Shown: in pieces, positions 50,401 through 61,100 of the stretch
How positions within the stretch are numbered: position 1 is the first letter of the stretch
How the letters are laid out: every line of letters starts with the position of its first letter
NCBI GenBank assembly: GCA_013365365.1
Contig: JABVXU010000307.1
Span: 1-64,000 of the forward strand
Source of the DNA: Cruorifilaria tuberocauda
Lineage: Eukaryota; Nematoda; Chromadorea; Rhabditida; Onchocercidae
DNA: 64,000 nt
Direction: 5' to 3'
The notes under the pieces: model-generated
The model's input: only the letters and a program-made list of their open reading frames with translations
Told to the model about the DNA's origin: nothing
Databases searched by the model: none
Made by a program: the position numbers and the translations under genes

Positions 50401-52580
50401 ACGAATAATTTTGAATGATTTTTAGCAATTTAAACTCTTATCGTTATTCTTATCTCAATCTATTTGATAAAATTAAATTAAAGATTAAACTGATAAATTA
50501 AATTAAATTGATAAATCAAAGATTAAATTAATTAAATTGAAAATTTTAAACGATTTTAAAAACTGCTACAGTCCGTCATTAACGTGGCGTGATGTACAAC
50601 ACATCGTTGTTTGGACCTCAAATCCTATACCATTATTGAGTATTAATGAAGGTTGGAAGAGAAATGCACGTGGACTACTCGTAAATCCACGTTTCGGATT
50701 TGGTAACTTTCATTTCCATTCTATTTATACAATTAAACAATTCTATACCTATCATTTTCATTTAACTTATACAATTTAATTAATACAATTAAACAATTAA
50801 ACAATTTCATTTCATACCTGTCATTCTCATGCAATTTATACAATTTAAAACAATTAAACAACTATAAACTTTTTGTTTTCATTAATTACAATTACAAAAA
50901 ATCCTTTAAATTTTCTAGCATTTTATCAACAGGATTAATGGATGCAAGCGCATTTGTCAAAGTTGCAAAAAGTTGGGAGAGTGTACCTGAGCAACATATC
51001 TGTACCACTATTTTTCCAACTTTTTTAAAACGGTAAAACTTTTGCAAAGTTGTAAACAATAAATAAGTTACTTTGTAATCAGTCATATAAGTAAATATAT
51101 TTAAAAATGAATTATAGAAGTACGTTGTCGCTTTTTTGGATCGATTTTTTTTTCATTCATTTTTGAAATTTTAGAATTTTATTTTTTTTTTGTGAAATTA
51201 ATTAGCATTATTTAGTGAAATAAATGATGAAAGTGTTACTGTAATCAAATTTCATACGGACGGTTGTGAGGGAGGAAAAAATGAAATAAATTTTTTGGAA
51301 CATATACAATTGGTATTAGACGTATATTATCCCGTACGTGGACATCTTTCCATTTCGATCACTTCACCAAAAGGTTTAGTTTCGATTACTTCAACAAAAG
51401 GTTAATATCGATCACTTCACCAAAGAGTTTAATTTTGATCACTTTATTAAACTGTTCAATTTCGACCACTTCACCAAAAGGTTTAGTTTCGATTACTTCA
51501 ACAAAAGGTTTAATATCGATCACTTCAGTTTAATATCAATTACTTTATCAAAAGGTTTAGTATCGATCACTTCAGTTTAATATCAATTACTTTATCAAAA
51601 GGTTTAATATCGATCACTTCACTAAAGGGTTTAATTTTGATCACTTTATTAAATTGTTCAATTTCGATCACTTCACCAAAAGGTTTAGTAGTTTCGATCA
51701 TTCCATCAAATGATTCAATCATCTTTTTTTATCAATTTTTATTAAAAATTAAAAATTCTTCTAAAAATTTTTCTTAAGAAAAAAACGTTTAAATTACAAG
51801 TTGAATTAATTAACTTCTTAAACCTCTTTACTTAACAGGTACCAAAACTAAACTTCTTTCGGTTCGTCGTAGGGATAAGTCATCGGCAGGCTTTCGACAT
51901 TGGCCATTTATGTCTGTACATACGTGGGGTGAAAATCCACGTGGAATATGGCAATTGGATGTCGAAGATCAGGTTAATTAGCTCAATTTACAACTTAATT
52001 AATGATAATTAGCATTGCTATTAAATGAGTTATAAAGTGAGAAACAATGATAAAGCAAGAGAGAACAAGATTTTTCATTTCAAAATTTTAAAATTTGAAT
52101 AAAATTTAATACCGTACGTAAATTATATTACGTTCCTGTGAACGATTTAACTATTACTACTGATCTTTTAAAATTCTTAATTAAAAAAATGATTATAATG
52201 TTTGAAATTAAATTAAGTTATTTGTAATTAAGATAATTTAAATTAAAATTAAGGTAACTACAAATTACCTGAAATTGATTAAACTTATTGAAAATTATCA
52301 AAAAAAAAATTAATTGAATGATTAATTCATTAGCAAAACGATCCTTTATCAATGAATAAAAACTGATCATTAACAAATTTCAATTCATGCATCATAAATT
52401 TGATTGAATTTTTTTTTGAAGAGTATGGCAAATAAAGCAATGAGAGGTACTGTCAGTAATATAACATTGATAATTTATGGTACCAAAGAGGAACCAAAGC
52501 ATTACAAAGGAATGAAACGTTACAATAAAAGAAATGAATTAATTTTTGTAAAACAATTATTGAATTCTAATGTAAGTTAA
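44446..52580 (+). CDS. Kexin/furin-type proprotein convertase (bli-4/kpc-1/aex-5 group)
   Basis: Sixteen phase-compatible exons: 44446-44673, 44974-45081, 45293-45394, 46193-46336, 46805-46903, 47382-47426, 47625-47695, 47789-47877, 48720-48892, 49245-49457, 49668-49768, 50572-50702, 50933-51032, 51216-51373, 51839-51972 and 52422-52580; about 684 residues. A hydrophobic leader is followed by a prodomain ([20 protein letters not shown]) with an autocleavage site at KRFKR (cut after Arg161). The subtilase triad is Asp228 ([13 protein letters not shown]), His267 ([10 protein letters not shown]) and Ser441 ([10 protein letters not shown]), with oxyanion Asn368 (WASGNGG). A P domain ends [20 protein letters not shown] and IIYGTKEEP. 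No C-terminal membrane helix is visible, so the product is probably secretory-lumen or secreted. Such enzymes cleave proproteins, including cuticle collagens and neuropeptide precursors, after basic sites. Asn at the oxyanion position argues against PC2/egl-3. The exact paralogue is unresolved, and a GTAAGT overlaps the stop, so extra 3' exons are possible. Confidence 0.92.
45425..45935. repeat. ~20-bp tandem array in a convertase intron
   Basis: About 25 imperfect copies of an AT-rich unit (CTTCTAACTTTATATAACTT and variants with TTTTATACAA or TTTATAAAAC) fill the intron between the exons ending at 45394 and starting at 46193. The same unit appears in reverse complement downstream of the gene at 52740-52875. 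Confidence 0.85.
46076..46099. repeat. (AG)n microsatellite
   Basis: An uninterrupted AG dinucleotide run of about 24 bp lies in the same intron as the 20-bp array, about 95 bp before the next exon. Confidence 0.9.
47583..47652. repeat. 40-bp spaced duplication of a 3' splice site and exon start
   Basis: The string AGGATCCTCAGGCTTCATAT plus GATTT occurs at 47583 and again at 47623. The second copy is the true acceptor and start of the convertase exon at 47625. The first copy keeps a usable TTTTTAG acceptor. Using it would insert 40 nt and shift the frame between the catalytic Asp and His. Confidence 0.85.
49905..50110. repeat. AT-rich tandem repeat in a convertase intron
   Basis: Imperfect repeats of GATAATTATAATGAATAATA plus TAATCATT, with a period of about 35 bp, lie in the intron after the exon carrying the catalytic serine. 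No other function is suggested. Confidence 0.65.
51352..51705. repeat. Minisatellite built from an exon end and its 5' splice site
   Basis: The exon ending at 51373 finishes ATTTCGATCACTTCACCAAAAG and is followed by the donor GTTTAGT. From there about a dozen variants of the same 25-27 bp unit follow. The last (51661-51689) is an exact 29-nt copy of exon end plus donor. About seven units retain an AAAGGTTTA-type donor. The last duplicate donor is 309 nt from the first, a multiple of three, but stops intervene if the array is retained. Confidence 0.85.
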
Positions 52581-52639
52581 TTTATCATTCCTTTTCTTTT
52601 TTAATTTTATCTTATTTTTTGAAATTTGAATTTAATTCA

Positions 52640-52875
52640 TACGTATGCTATCGTAATACTCAATAAGTTATCGTAATACTGTAATAACCATGATTATGGA
52701 ATTATCACTATAGACAAATATGTTATTTCAGTGAAATCAATTTCTTATCAAGTTATATAAAGTTAAAAAATGTTTTATAAAGTTAGAAGTTATATAAAAT
52801 TATAAGCCATATGAAGTTAGAAGAAGCTACATAAACTTATATTAAGTTAGAAGAGGTAATAGTTAAAAAGTTAAA
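52640..52875. repeat. Dispersed-repeat fragment followed by the inverted ~20-bp array
   Basis: At 52640-52735 lies TTATCGTAATACTGTAATAA and related sequence, matching the repeat family at 43466-43890. Immediately after, 52740-52875 is made of AAGTTATATAAAGTTAGAAG-like units, the reverse complement of the array inside the convertase intron at 45425-45935. Confidence 0.75.
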
Positions 52876-53344
52876 AAAAAGTTATTTCGGCACGTATTAC
52901 GCAAGCGGAAGCGGAAGCGGAAGCGGAATATATAATGAATGACAAGATATTTGGCAAGATATTTTATGCTTATCAAAGATTTCACACTCTCGAGTTACTT
53001 TACGAAATGATACATTTTTATCAATGATAACAATAGACGACGGATGATTTGGAACTATTATGGAATCAAATTTTGATTTATAAATTAAATTAGTTGTGAT
53101 CTATTTATTTATTTTTTTTGAACAAATATTTAAGCATTGTTAATTAATCACTATCGATAATCTAATTATCATTTATCAGTGATTCAGTAGTGATTTCGGT
53201 GAATGTCATTTAGGTTTTCTTTTTTCTGTCAGATATTTTTTCGCATCAATAAAAGTTTTAAATTCTTCTATTGCGAGTTTTAAAGTATTAAAATGTTTAT
53301 ATTTTAAAGTACAACTCTCATCAATTTATGTTTACTTGCGTAAA

Positions 53345-53735
53345 GTTTAAAACGTTCACGCCTACAAAGTGCAAGCACAAACATCTATAAATTATGAAAG
53401 TATTCACGTTTATGAAGTACAAAGCGTTCACATCTACAAAGTGCAAAAGCATTCACAACTACAAAATGCGGAAGCATTCACTTCTGTAAAATACAAAAGT
53501 GTTCACGTCTGCAAACTTAAAAACGTTTGCACTACAAACTTCAGGAGCACTCACGTCTATATAACATGAAAGTATTCACGTCTTTAAAGTACAAAAGCAT
53601 TCACGTCTGCGAAGTTAAAAGTATTCATGTCTAAAAAATATACAAAAGCATTCACGTGTTTAAAGCGCAAAACTATTCACGTCTACGAAGAACAAAAGTT
53701 TACGTCTGTAATGTATAAAGCGTGAGAAAAGTTTA
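53345..53735. repeat. ~30-bp minisatellite
   Basis: About twelve variable copies of a unit such as AAAGTACAAAAGCATTCACG plus TCTGC run through this stretch, more GC-containing than the surroundings. It is intergenic; the open frame across it is repetitive (HVYEVQ, HIYKVQ) and probably meaningless. Confidence 0.8.
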
Positions 53736-54778
53736 CGTGAGAAATGTGAAAGAGTAATAATTATTATGAAAGATAAGCTAAGATCATTTACAATTCAAAA
53801 TTATCCCAAATGCTATTATTCTATCTTTCGATATTACCATAATTATTCCATTCAGTTAAATATTTTTAATTAAAAAACAAAAGTCTCAAAAATATTTAAG
53901 TAATTCATTCATGCTTAATAGAAATTTAAATTTTCAATTGAAATGGCATCTTGCTATTAATTCATTTACTCTCAAAGTCTACTTAATTACTAATATCGTT
54001 GTCAATAGCAACGGTTATGCAATACTTATCGATCTGCTTATTTAACTCATTTTCAAATTTATATTTTATACCTAACATCATTTGAAACTTACTCATTACT
54101 TTGTCCTTCTCGTATTTTGCACTTTTAAATAGTAAGTAAATTTAATAATTAAATAAAATGATAACATATTTAGCAGATTATCAGCGAGTAACGATACCCT
54201 ATTTGTTTTCCGATTAAATCTTTCTAATATTTTTCATCTTTCACTTTCAAGTAATATTTTTGTAATTTCCTGCATCCTTCATTTTTAAATAATATTTAGA
54301 TTTTAATTAATTAATTTAAGTAATATTTAAATTTGAATCAGTAATTTGAAAATCTCTGTAATTTTTTGCATCTTTCATTTTTAAATGTAATATTTAAATT
54401 TTAATCAATAAAATTAAGGCATAATCTTCTTGCATGCGTGATAGTTTATCAATACTTTGTTAATTAATTTATTGGATCGATAAATTACAATCATATCAAT
54501 GATTACTTTTCATAGGATATTTTAATTAACTTAATTATAATCAATCAAACATGGAAATGAGTGTAGATATTTGAAATTTTTAAAATATTATCGCAAGATT
54601 TGAAAAGTAAATATAAATTCTGTTTTGTAATAGTATCGATTAAAGATTAGATTTGTTAGTTAATAATCACTGAAAGGATTTACCTGAAAACTTACTTAAA
54701 AACTTAAACACTAAAAACTAAAACTTAAATACGAAAAAACTTAAGTGAAACTGTATCAAATATTAATAGTTAGTTGAA

Positions 54779-55055
54779 AAGTAAATATAGAAGTTTGTTA
54801 AGAGTTTTATATAAATTACAATAATGAGATTTCAGATAGTTATTTAAATTTATACTTCAGAAAATTATTATTATTACCTTCCTATTCTTCGATTCTTAAT
54901 TCTTATACTTAATTACTTAGTTATAAAGTAAATATAAAAGTAAATATAGAAGTTTGTTAAGAGTTTTATATAAATTATAATAATGAGATTTCGTACAGTT
55001 ATTTAAATTTATAAATCTTAGATAAAGTAAATTATTATTATTACCTATCCTTCAA
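54779..55055. repeat. ~110-bp direct duplication, 159-bp offset
   Basis: The block at about 54779-54890 (GTAAATATAGAAGTTTGTTA, AGAGTTTTATATAAATTA, TAATGAGATTTC) recurs at about 54938-55055 with few differences. It lies just upstream of the CC2D2A start, so it may overlap that promoter. Confidence 0.75.
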
Positions 55056-55163
55056 TTTTTCATCTTTATGCTTAATTCTAATTGATACTCGATTTCAGAT
55101 CAAGCCTGATAAACCTGTTTTCTGATATAATCCTAATTTCTTTATTTATTTAGGAAAAAAGAA

Positions 55164-58100
55164 ATGGCAGGGACTAAAACGAGTGGAAAACTACGAAGCA
55201 GTTGGGTAGAAAGCCTGGATAATAATGATGATAATATGGTCCAGGAAATGAATCCAATAGCAACGGATAGGAACAAATCACAAACTACCGTTTTAGTAGT
55301 ATGATAAAAATTCAATTCTGTTTTTTTTTCCTTTAAATCTTTTCTTTAATTATATTTGATCAGTTAAATTTCTTCATGTCTAATTTAAAATTTTATTAAA
55401 TATAATTAAAAAAATGAAATTTATTCTTTTTAGCATGATCAATCAATAATTGATAACAATTCAAACTTTGATCAAACTGAAAGGTTAATTTTGAAATTTA
55501 AAAAGAAAGGCTTTTTTTTATCGCTGTATTTTAGAAAAAACAGGAAGAATATGAGGATTGATGAATCATTCAGTCGTAAACATTTGAATATTACTTTTAC
55601 TTTTAGCTCTTTTTTAAAGTTAAAATTGAGTAATGCTTGTTTTTTTTTTTGAACTTTAAGCTTAATTCAAATATTTTTTTAAAAAGTATTGCAATTTTTT
55701 ATTTTGAGAATTATTTATTGTTTTTTTCTTTTATTGGTAATTGATGGATATTTTAGCCGGACGACAATTTCTTCCTGTAAATCTGAATCTGGAATTACCG
55801 TCACATCACCCTTACCGAATGAACTAACAATACGTGAACGGATAAGACAAAAAATAATGCAGGAAATTGAAAAGAAGCGTGAGACAACGCAAATGAATAA
55901 ACGTTTACAGCGTCAAAAACGTAATAAATTATCGAATCAAGATTCCGTTGGAAGTTTTTCTGAAGTGGATCAAGAAGAACTTGATAGACAAATTGAGCAT
56001 TCCATGAAGGTTTCTTTCCGTTTTATCACTTTATTTTTCTCTTCCAACAAAAATTTAAATGCTGCACGTCCCTATCATTATTATCATATCTTTATCAGAT
56101 TACTTTATCAGTGATAATTTGCAATTTTAAATTTGAAACAATTTTAAGATATATTATCTTTTGTTAGTTGAAAAATTTCTTATTCAATTATATTAGATTA
56201 TATTTTTCTGTTCATATTATTCTATTATATTATTATCAGTACGTTATCAGAACTTATCAGAATAAATTTACCAAAGAATTTTTTGTACAGCTTGGAGAGA
56301 AATGTACTGCTGATTGTGTGCACTATTTACCATCTGATGAATTTCAATATGAATTTATCACCGGTCAATTCGAGAATAATCAGGAAGTGGAAATTAAACA
56401 GAGGCAAATTCCTAAAGGTTAAATTAAATAATTCATCTTATCAAAATTATCACAATAAATATTCTTATCACTTTTTTTCTTTCCAATACAAGATTTGAAA
56501 TAATAAAATTTTTAAATTAAGCTCAATTTTGTACTGATATAATAAAAGTTATCTTTATTTAGTTAACTTTATGGCAGCAGAGCCAGAATCACTTGATGAT
56601 ATTAAACAATTTGAATCAATGTGTTGTGTTTATGATAAGCAATTTGATACGACAAGGTCATCATCGATTGAAAGTGGAATACAAAAGTAAGTGATAAAGG
56701 AGTAGAGTATTGGAAAGTAATTTGGATATTGATGAAATCAAAGTAAGTGATAAAGGAGTAGTAGTATTGGAAAGTAATTTGGATATTGATGAAATCAAAG
56801 TAAATGATAAAGGAGTAGTAGTATTGGAAAGTAATTTGGATATTGATGAAATCAAAGTGATAAAGGAGTAGTAGTATTGGAAAGTAATTCGGATATTGAT
56901 AAAATCCCGAAACGAGTAATGAATTATTGGACAAATGATTAACTTACTCTAATTTATACTTTCTTTTTGAGATACTAAAAAAAATGATAAGTGCTGATAA
57001 ACTGATATGATAAAAACTAAATGGAATGCTTATTAGAAGTTCAATTTTATTTCCATTTATCAAATCTCATATGTATACTGAGTTATCAGTTATCAACACT
57101 TATCATCAATTAATTCCTACTCATATCAAATATATACTAAATATTAATAAAAAAGTTTTTCAGCAAAGTTAGAGTTAATTTTATAACTTTCAGTTTAGCA
57201 AACTTTAAAATACAAAATTATTCGTTATTATTACAACGAGTGGGCGAACATTTCATTACTGATAATGGAATAGTATTGGGAAGTGATTTGGATATTGATA
57301 AAATCCCGAAACGGGTAATGAATTATTGGAAATTTTAATTTATTCTAATTTCTACTTACTTTTCATAAAAGTATATGAGATGAATAAATCGTAAAGTTTA
57401 TGAAAATGTTTTTTGAAGTACAATATGAAACTAATACTTTATAGTGAAAGGAATAGGTAATATTGAATAATTTTAGAATAGACAATTGTAATTTTAATAA
57501 TAAGTAATTTACTTTATTATTCTATTCTTTTGTTTTTTTTTTGTAATTAATTTACACGAAATATAACTTTAAGAATTTATTAATGATAATTTTATGGAGG
57601 ATAGAAATGTCGAAATAAAATATAAATTCGTTCAATTTCGAACTAATTTTATTTCAATCAATAATCAATAATGGGCTAATTTTAAATGAAAAAATCTTTA
57701 TCAATTAATAATTTCAATTTACAATCAATTTTTTATCGATCAATAATTTCATCAATAATCAATAATTTCAATTAATAATCAACTTTTTTATCAATCAATA
57801 GTTTCAATTAATAATCAACTTTTTCGTCAATCAATAGTTTCAATTAATAATCAACTTTTTCGTCAATCGATAATTTCAATTAATAAAATCAATTTTCCAT
57901 CAATCAATAATTTCAATAAATAAATAAGAATAATTATTCATGTTTATTTCTACCAACTCAATTACTGTTTTCACTTTTTTTTTTTTTTAGAATTTACTTA
58001 CAATGAAATATATTTAATTGCAGCCAGATCATGATTATGATAGTGATAATCGTAATCCATATCAATATGTTAAAGCTGAAAAATGGGATAAAGCACTTAG

Positions 58101-61100
58101 TCGAATTAAGCAACAAGATTTTGCACAATTGGATATCGATTTAAATCGAATTATTTTCACTTATCATTGGTTATTTGGACAGGAAGATTTGGTTTGCTAA
58201 TTTAGGCTAATTGTAGATGAAAAATTGAATGATAAGAGGTTGAATATCGAAGTGATATTTGATAAGCTTTTTATTTAAGCTTATTTAATTATTACAGAAA
58301 TATGCTAATTTCAGCTATGTAGCGCTATTCGAAATTTTCATAAAATGCAATCAATGCGAATGCAAGAAGCATTGAAATTGTTAAAAGAAGTTGAAATTGA
58401 GGAAAAAATATTGCGTAATGGAAAAATTACAGAAAATACTGAAAAAGAAAAGTTAGAAATTTCAAATTTTTTGAAATATTAGCTAGAAAACGAATAGTTG
58501 ATAATTTTTAATTTCTAAGCAGATTAATTATTTAAGTAAGTTAACTTAAAATTGTTATTATTCTTTATTATTAGTATTAGTATTAGTAATAGTATTATTA
58601 TCAATTATTACTATTATTATTGATCAATTACGAGGAATATTTAATGCAGTAAGAATATTTTTAAAAAAATTTTTCGAGAATAAAACATGAAAGTAAATTC
58701 GATAGATTAAAGTAAATTAACTTCAAAGTTTGTTTTTCTCGAAGAAATCGATTCAAAATAGTTTTGCTAGCGTTTAATGTAAAATTTTTAGATTTTATTA
58801 CTAATTTATTAACTTTCAAAAAAGATTAAAGTAAATTAACCTATAATAAACATTCTGTTATTACAGAATAGAATTACGAATAAGTGAATTAATGAGTAAC
58901 TTAGAGGAAAAGCAACAAAGTTATTTGAATCTTGGCGATAACATTGAGGAAAATTGGACGAAATTACAAAAATTACGTCAAATACAGGGATATTCCACTA
59001 CTTCGTTAATTGTTAAAAAAATTTCATTCGAACAGCAATATGCTGAAAAAAGGTTCGATTAATCAATTTAAGTATATTTTGCGATCGATCAATTCCTTAA
59101 CTCGATCGATTTCTGATATGAGAATAATAATAACAGTAATAGTGTTACCAATAACCTTATTATCATATGTTTGCAATATAGGTTTTGTAACTTTTATAAC
59201 TTACACATATATGTTTATAGATAACTTTACAGTGTAACTGTTATTGTTATTGTTATTACCGTTATTATTGTTATTTCGTAGTTGTTATCATTATCGTTAT
59301 TATTTATCATTACCATTATTATTACTATCGTCATCATCACTATATATGTTTATATGTAACTTTACGGTATAACTGTTATTGTTATTTATTAATATTATTG
59401 TTATTACTGTTATTACTATTATTATTGTTATTTCCCAGCTATTATCATTATTGTTATCATTATCATTACTATTATTATTATTACGTCATCATCATTATAC
59501 ATGTTTATATGTAATTTTACAGTATAACTGTCATTATTATTGTTATTACTGTTATTTCGCAGTTATTATTACTATCGTTATTATTATCATTGCTATTATT
59601 AATACTATCAACATTATTATTATTATTTCGCATAGGTATTATTACAATTATTTCTATTAGTGATAGTTATGGTATTAATAGGAGTAAATAATAATTGATC
59701 AGACGAATGAGTTAGTAAAATTGATCAGTTCTTGATCAAATTTAAAAGTAAATGTTTTTAATTTTATCAATTTTATAGGAAAATAACGGACGATCAGGCG
59801 GAAATAAATATTGCGGAAAAGTTGGAATTATTTGATGAACTTCGTCATGTTCCAATTTATATCTTGAATGACAATAATACTAACGAATCGGATAATCCGA
59901 TAGCTAAAGATGAAATTGATCGAATTAATTATTTACGAAAATGCCGCTTGCAATTACAAATTGAATTTAACAATATTGTTGTATGCAGAACGTTGTATAG
60001 GCCACTTGATAGCAATTTTCAGGCTTATTTTGGACAAATTTATAATTTACAGGTAAATTATAGGTAAATTTACAGGTTAATATTACAGAAGAAATTTTAT
60101 TTTATAGAAATAAAGAATTGACAGTTTCATTTTAACTTTTTTAATTATTTTTCAACTTCATTTTCTAAATTTATTTTAATTTAACGATTAATTATTGTAA
60201 AGCGATTTCTAAAAAGCGTTGCTAAATTAGCATAAAAGTGATTTCAGCAATTTTTTACATCGTAAAATTTTCAATTCAAATTTTTCTAATTTTTAATCGT
60301 ATCAGTGTTCTTATCAATCTTCAATTTTATCAATTTTCAATCCTATAAATGCTCAAGAAAATGATGAAATCTAAAATGTCAGTTGATTTTTTCATCTATC
60401 ATATGTTAACCTATTTCATTTCAGGTTCAAGAAATACCTGAATCTATAACAATAACAATTTTTGAGAAAGTACCACGGACAGATGCACGTAAAATTGCAG
60501 TTATTGGTTTACCGTTACCGGATGAAGATACTGTTACGGATGGAGGGAATACTGTGGAACCGGTACAGTTTGCCAGTGATCTAATCATAAATGGGTAATG
60601 CTAATTTCAAAATTATTTTTGAAATTATAAACGAAATGATGATAATGATAAAAATGATAAAATCATGAAAATGATGATAATGATGATAAAATTATAATAG
60701 TAAAAACATTTAATAATATGACATACAATATTTAACTGATTGCATATTTTCTTTCTACTAAAACAATTCATTCCCTATTCCATCAGGCTTATGGCTTATT
60801 TTTGATTATAGGATGTATTCTAGTCTTGGCTCAGGTAACCTTAGGCCATGTATAGCTGGTGAGTTATATTGCAATGCATCATGGGCTAAACAAGGTATAT
60901 TTAAAACAAGCAACCATCAACGACGTGCAATATTTACGCTGCAACAACAAAAATCATCCACTGATACCGAGAATTTCGATTTGATACCTAAGGAAGTTCG
61001 ATTATGCTCGGATGAAGAATTTGATAATGATATCAGGTAATTTGAAACTATTACTTAGTGGTCTAATTTCAATTACAAAAGCAAGATAGCATAAAAAGTA

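Larger units (their letters stand above)
52581..55163. other. Spacer between the convertase and the CC2D2A gene
   Basis: Both genes point rightward. The 2.6 kb holds no supportable gene but several repeats: a fragment of the 43.5-kb repeat family (52640-52735), the inverted 20-bp array (52740-52875), a short GGAAGC repeat at about 52904-52925, a ~30-bp minisatellite (53345-53735) and a direct duplication (54779-55055). The 66-codon frame at 53369 is a translation of the minisatellite. Confidence 0.65.

Noticed and set aside
44446..52580. Identity as PC2 (egl-3)
   Set aside because: PC2 has Asp at the oxyanion position; here WASGNGG has Asn, as in furin-type enzymes.
53369..53569. 66-codon frame with repeated HVYEVQ-like motifs
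   Set aside because: It is the translation of the intergenic ~30-bp minisatellite; the units drift in length and do not preserve one frame.
56602..56934. 110-codon minus-strand repetitive frame
   Set aside because: It is antisense to the 57-bp array and a CC2D2A exon; the period divisible by three keeps it open by chance.
59379..59660. 93-codon Ile/Leu/Tyr-rich frame
   Set aside because: It is a translation of the TTATTA/TTATTG microsatellite in a CC2D2A intron.
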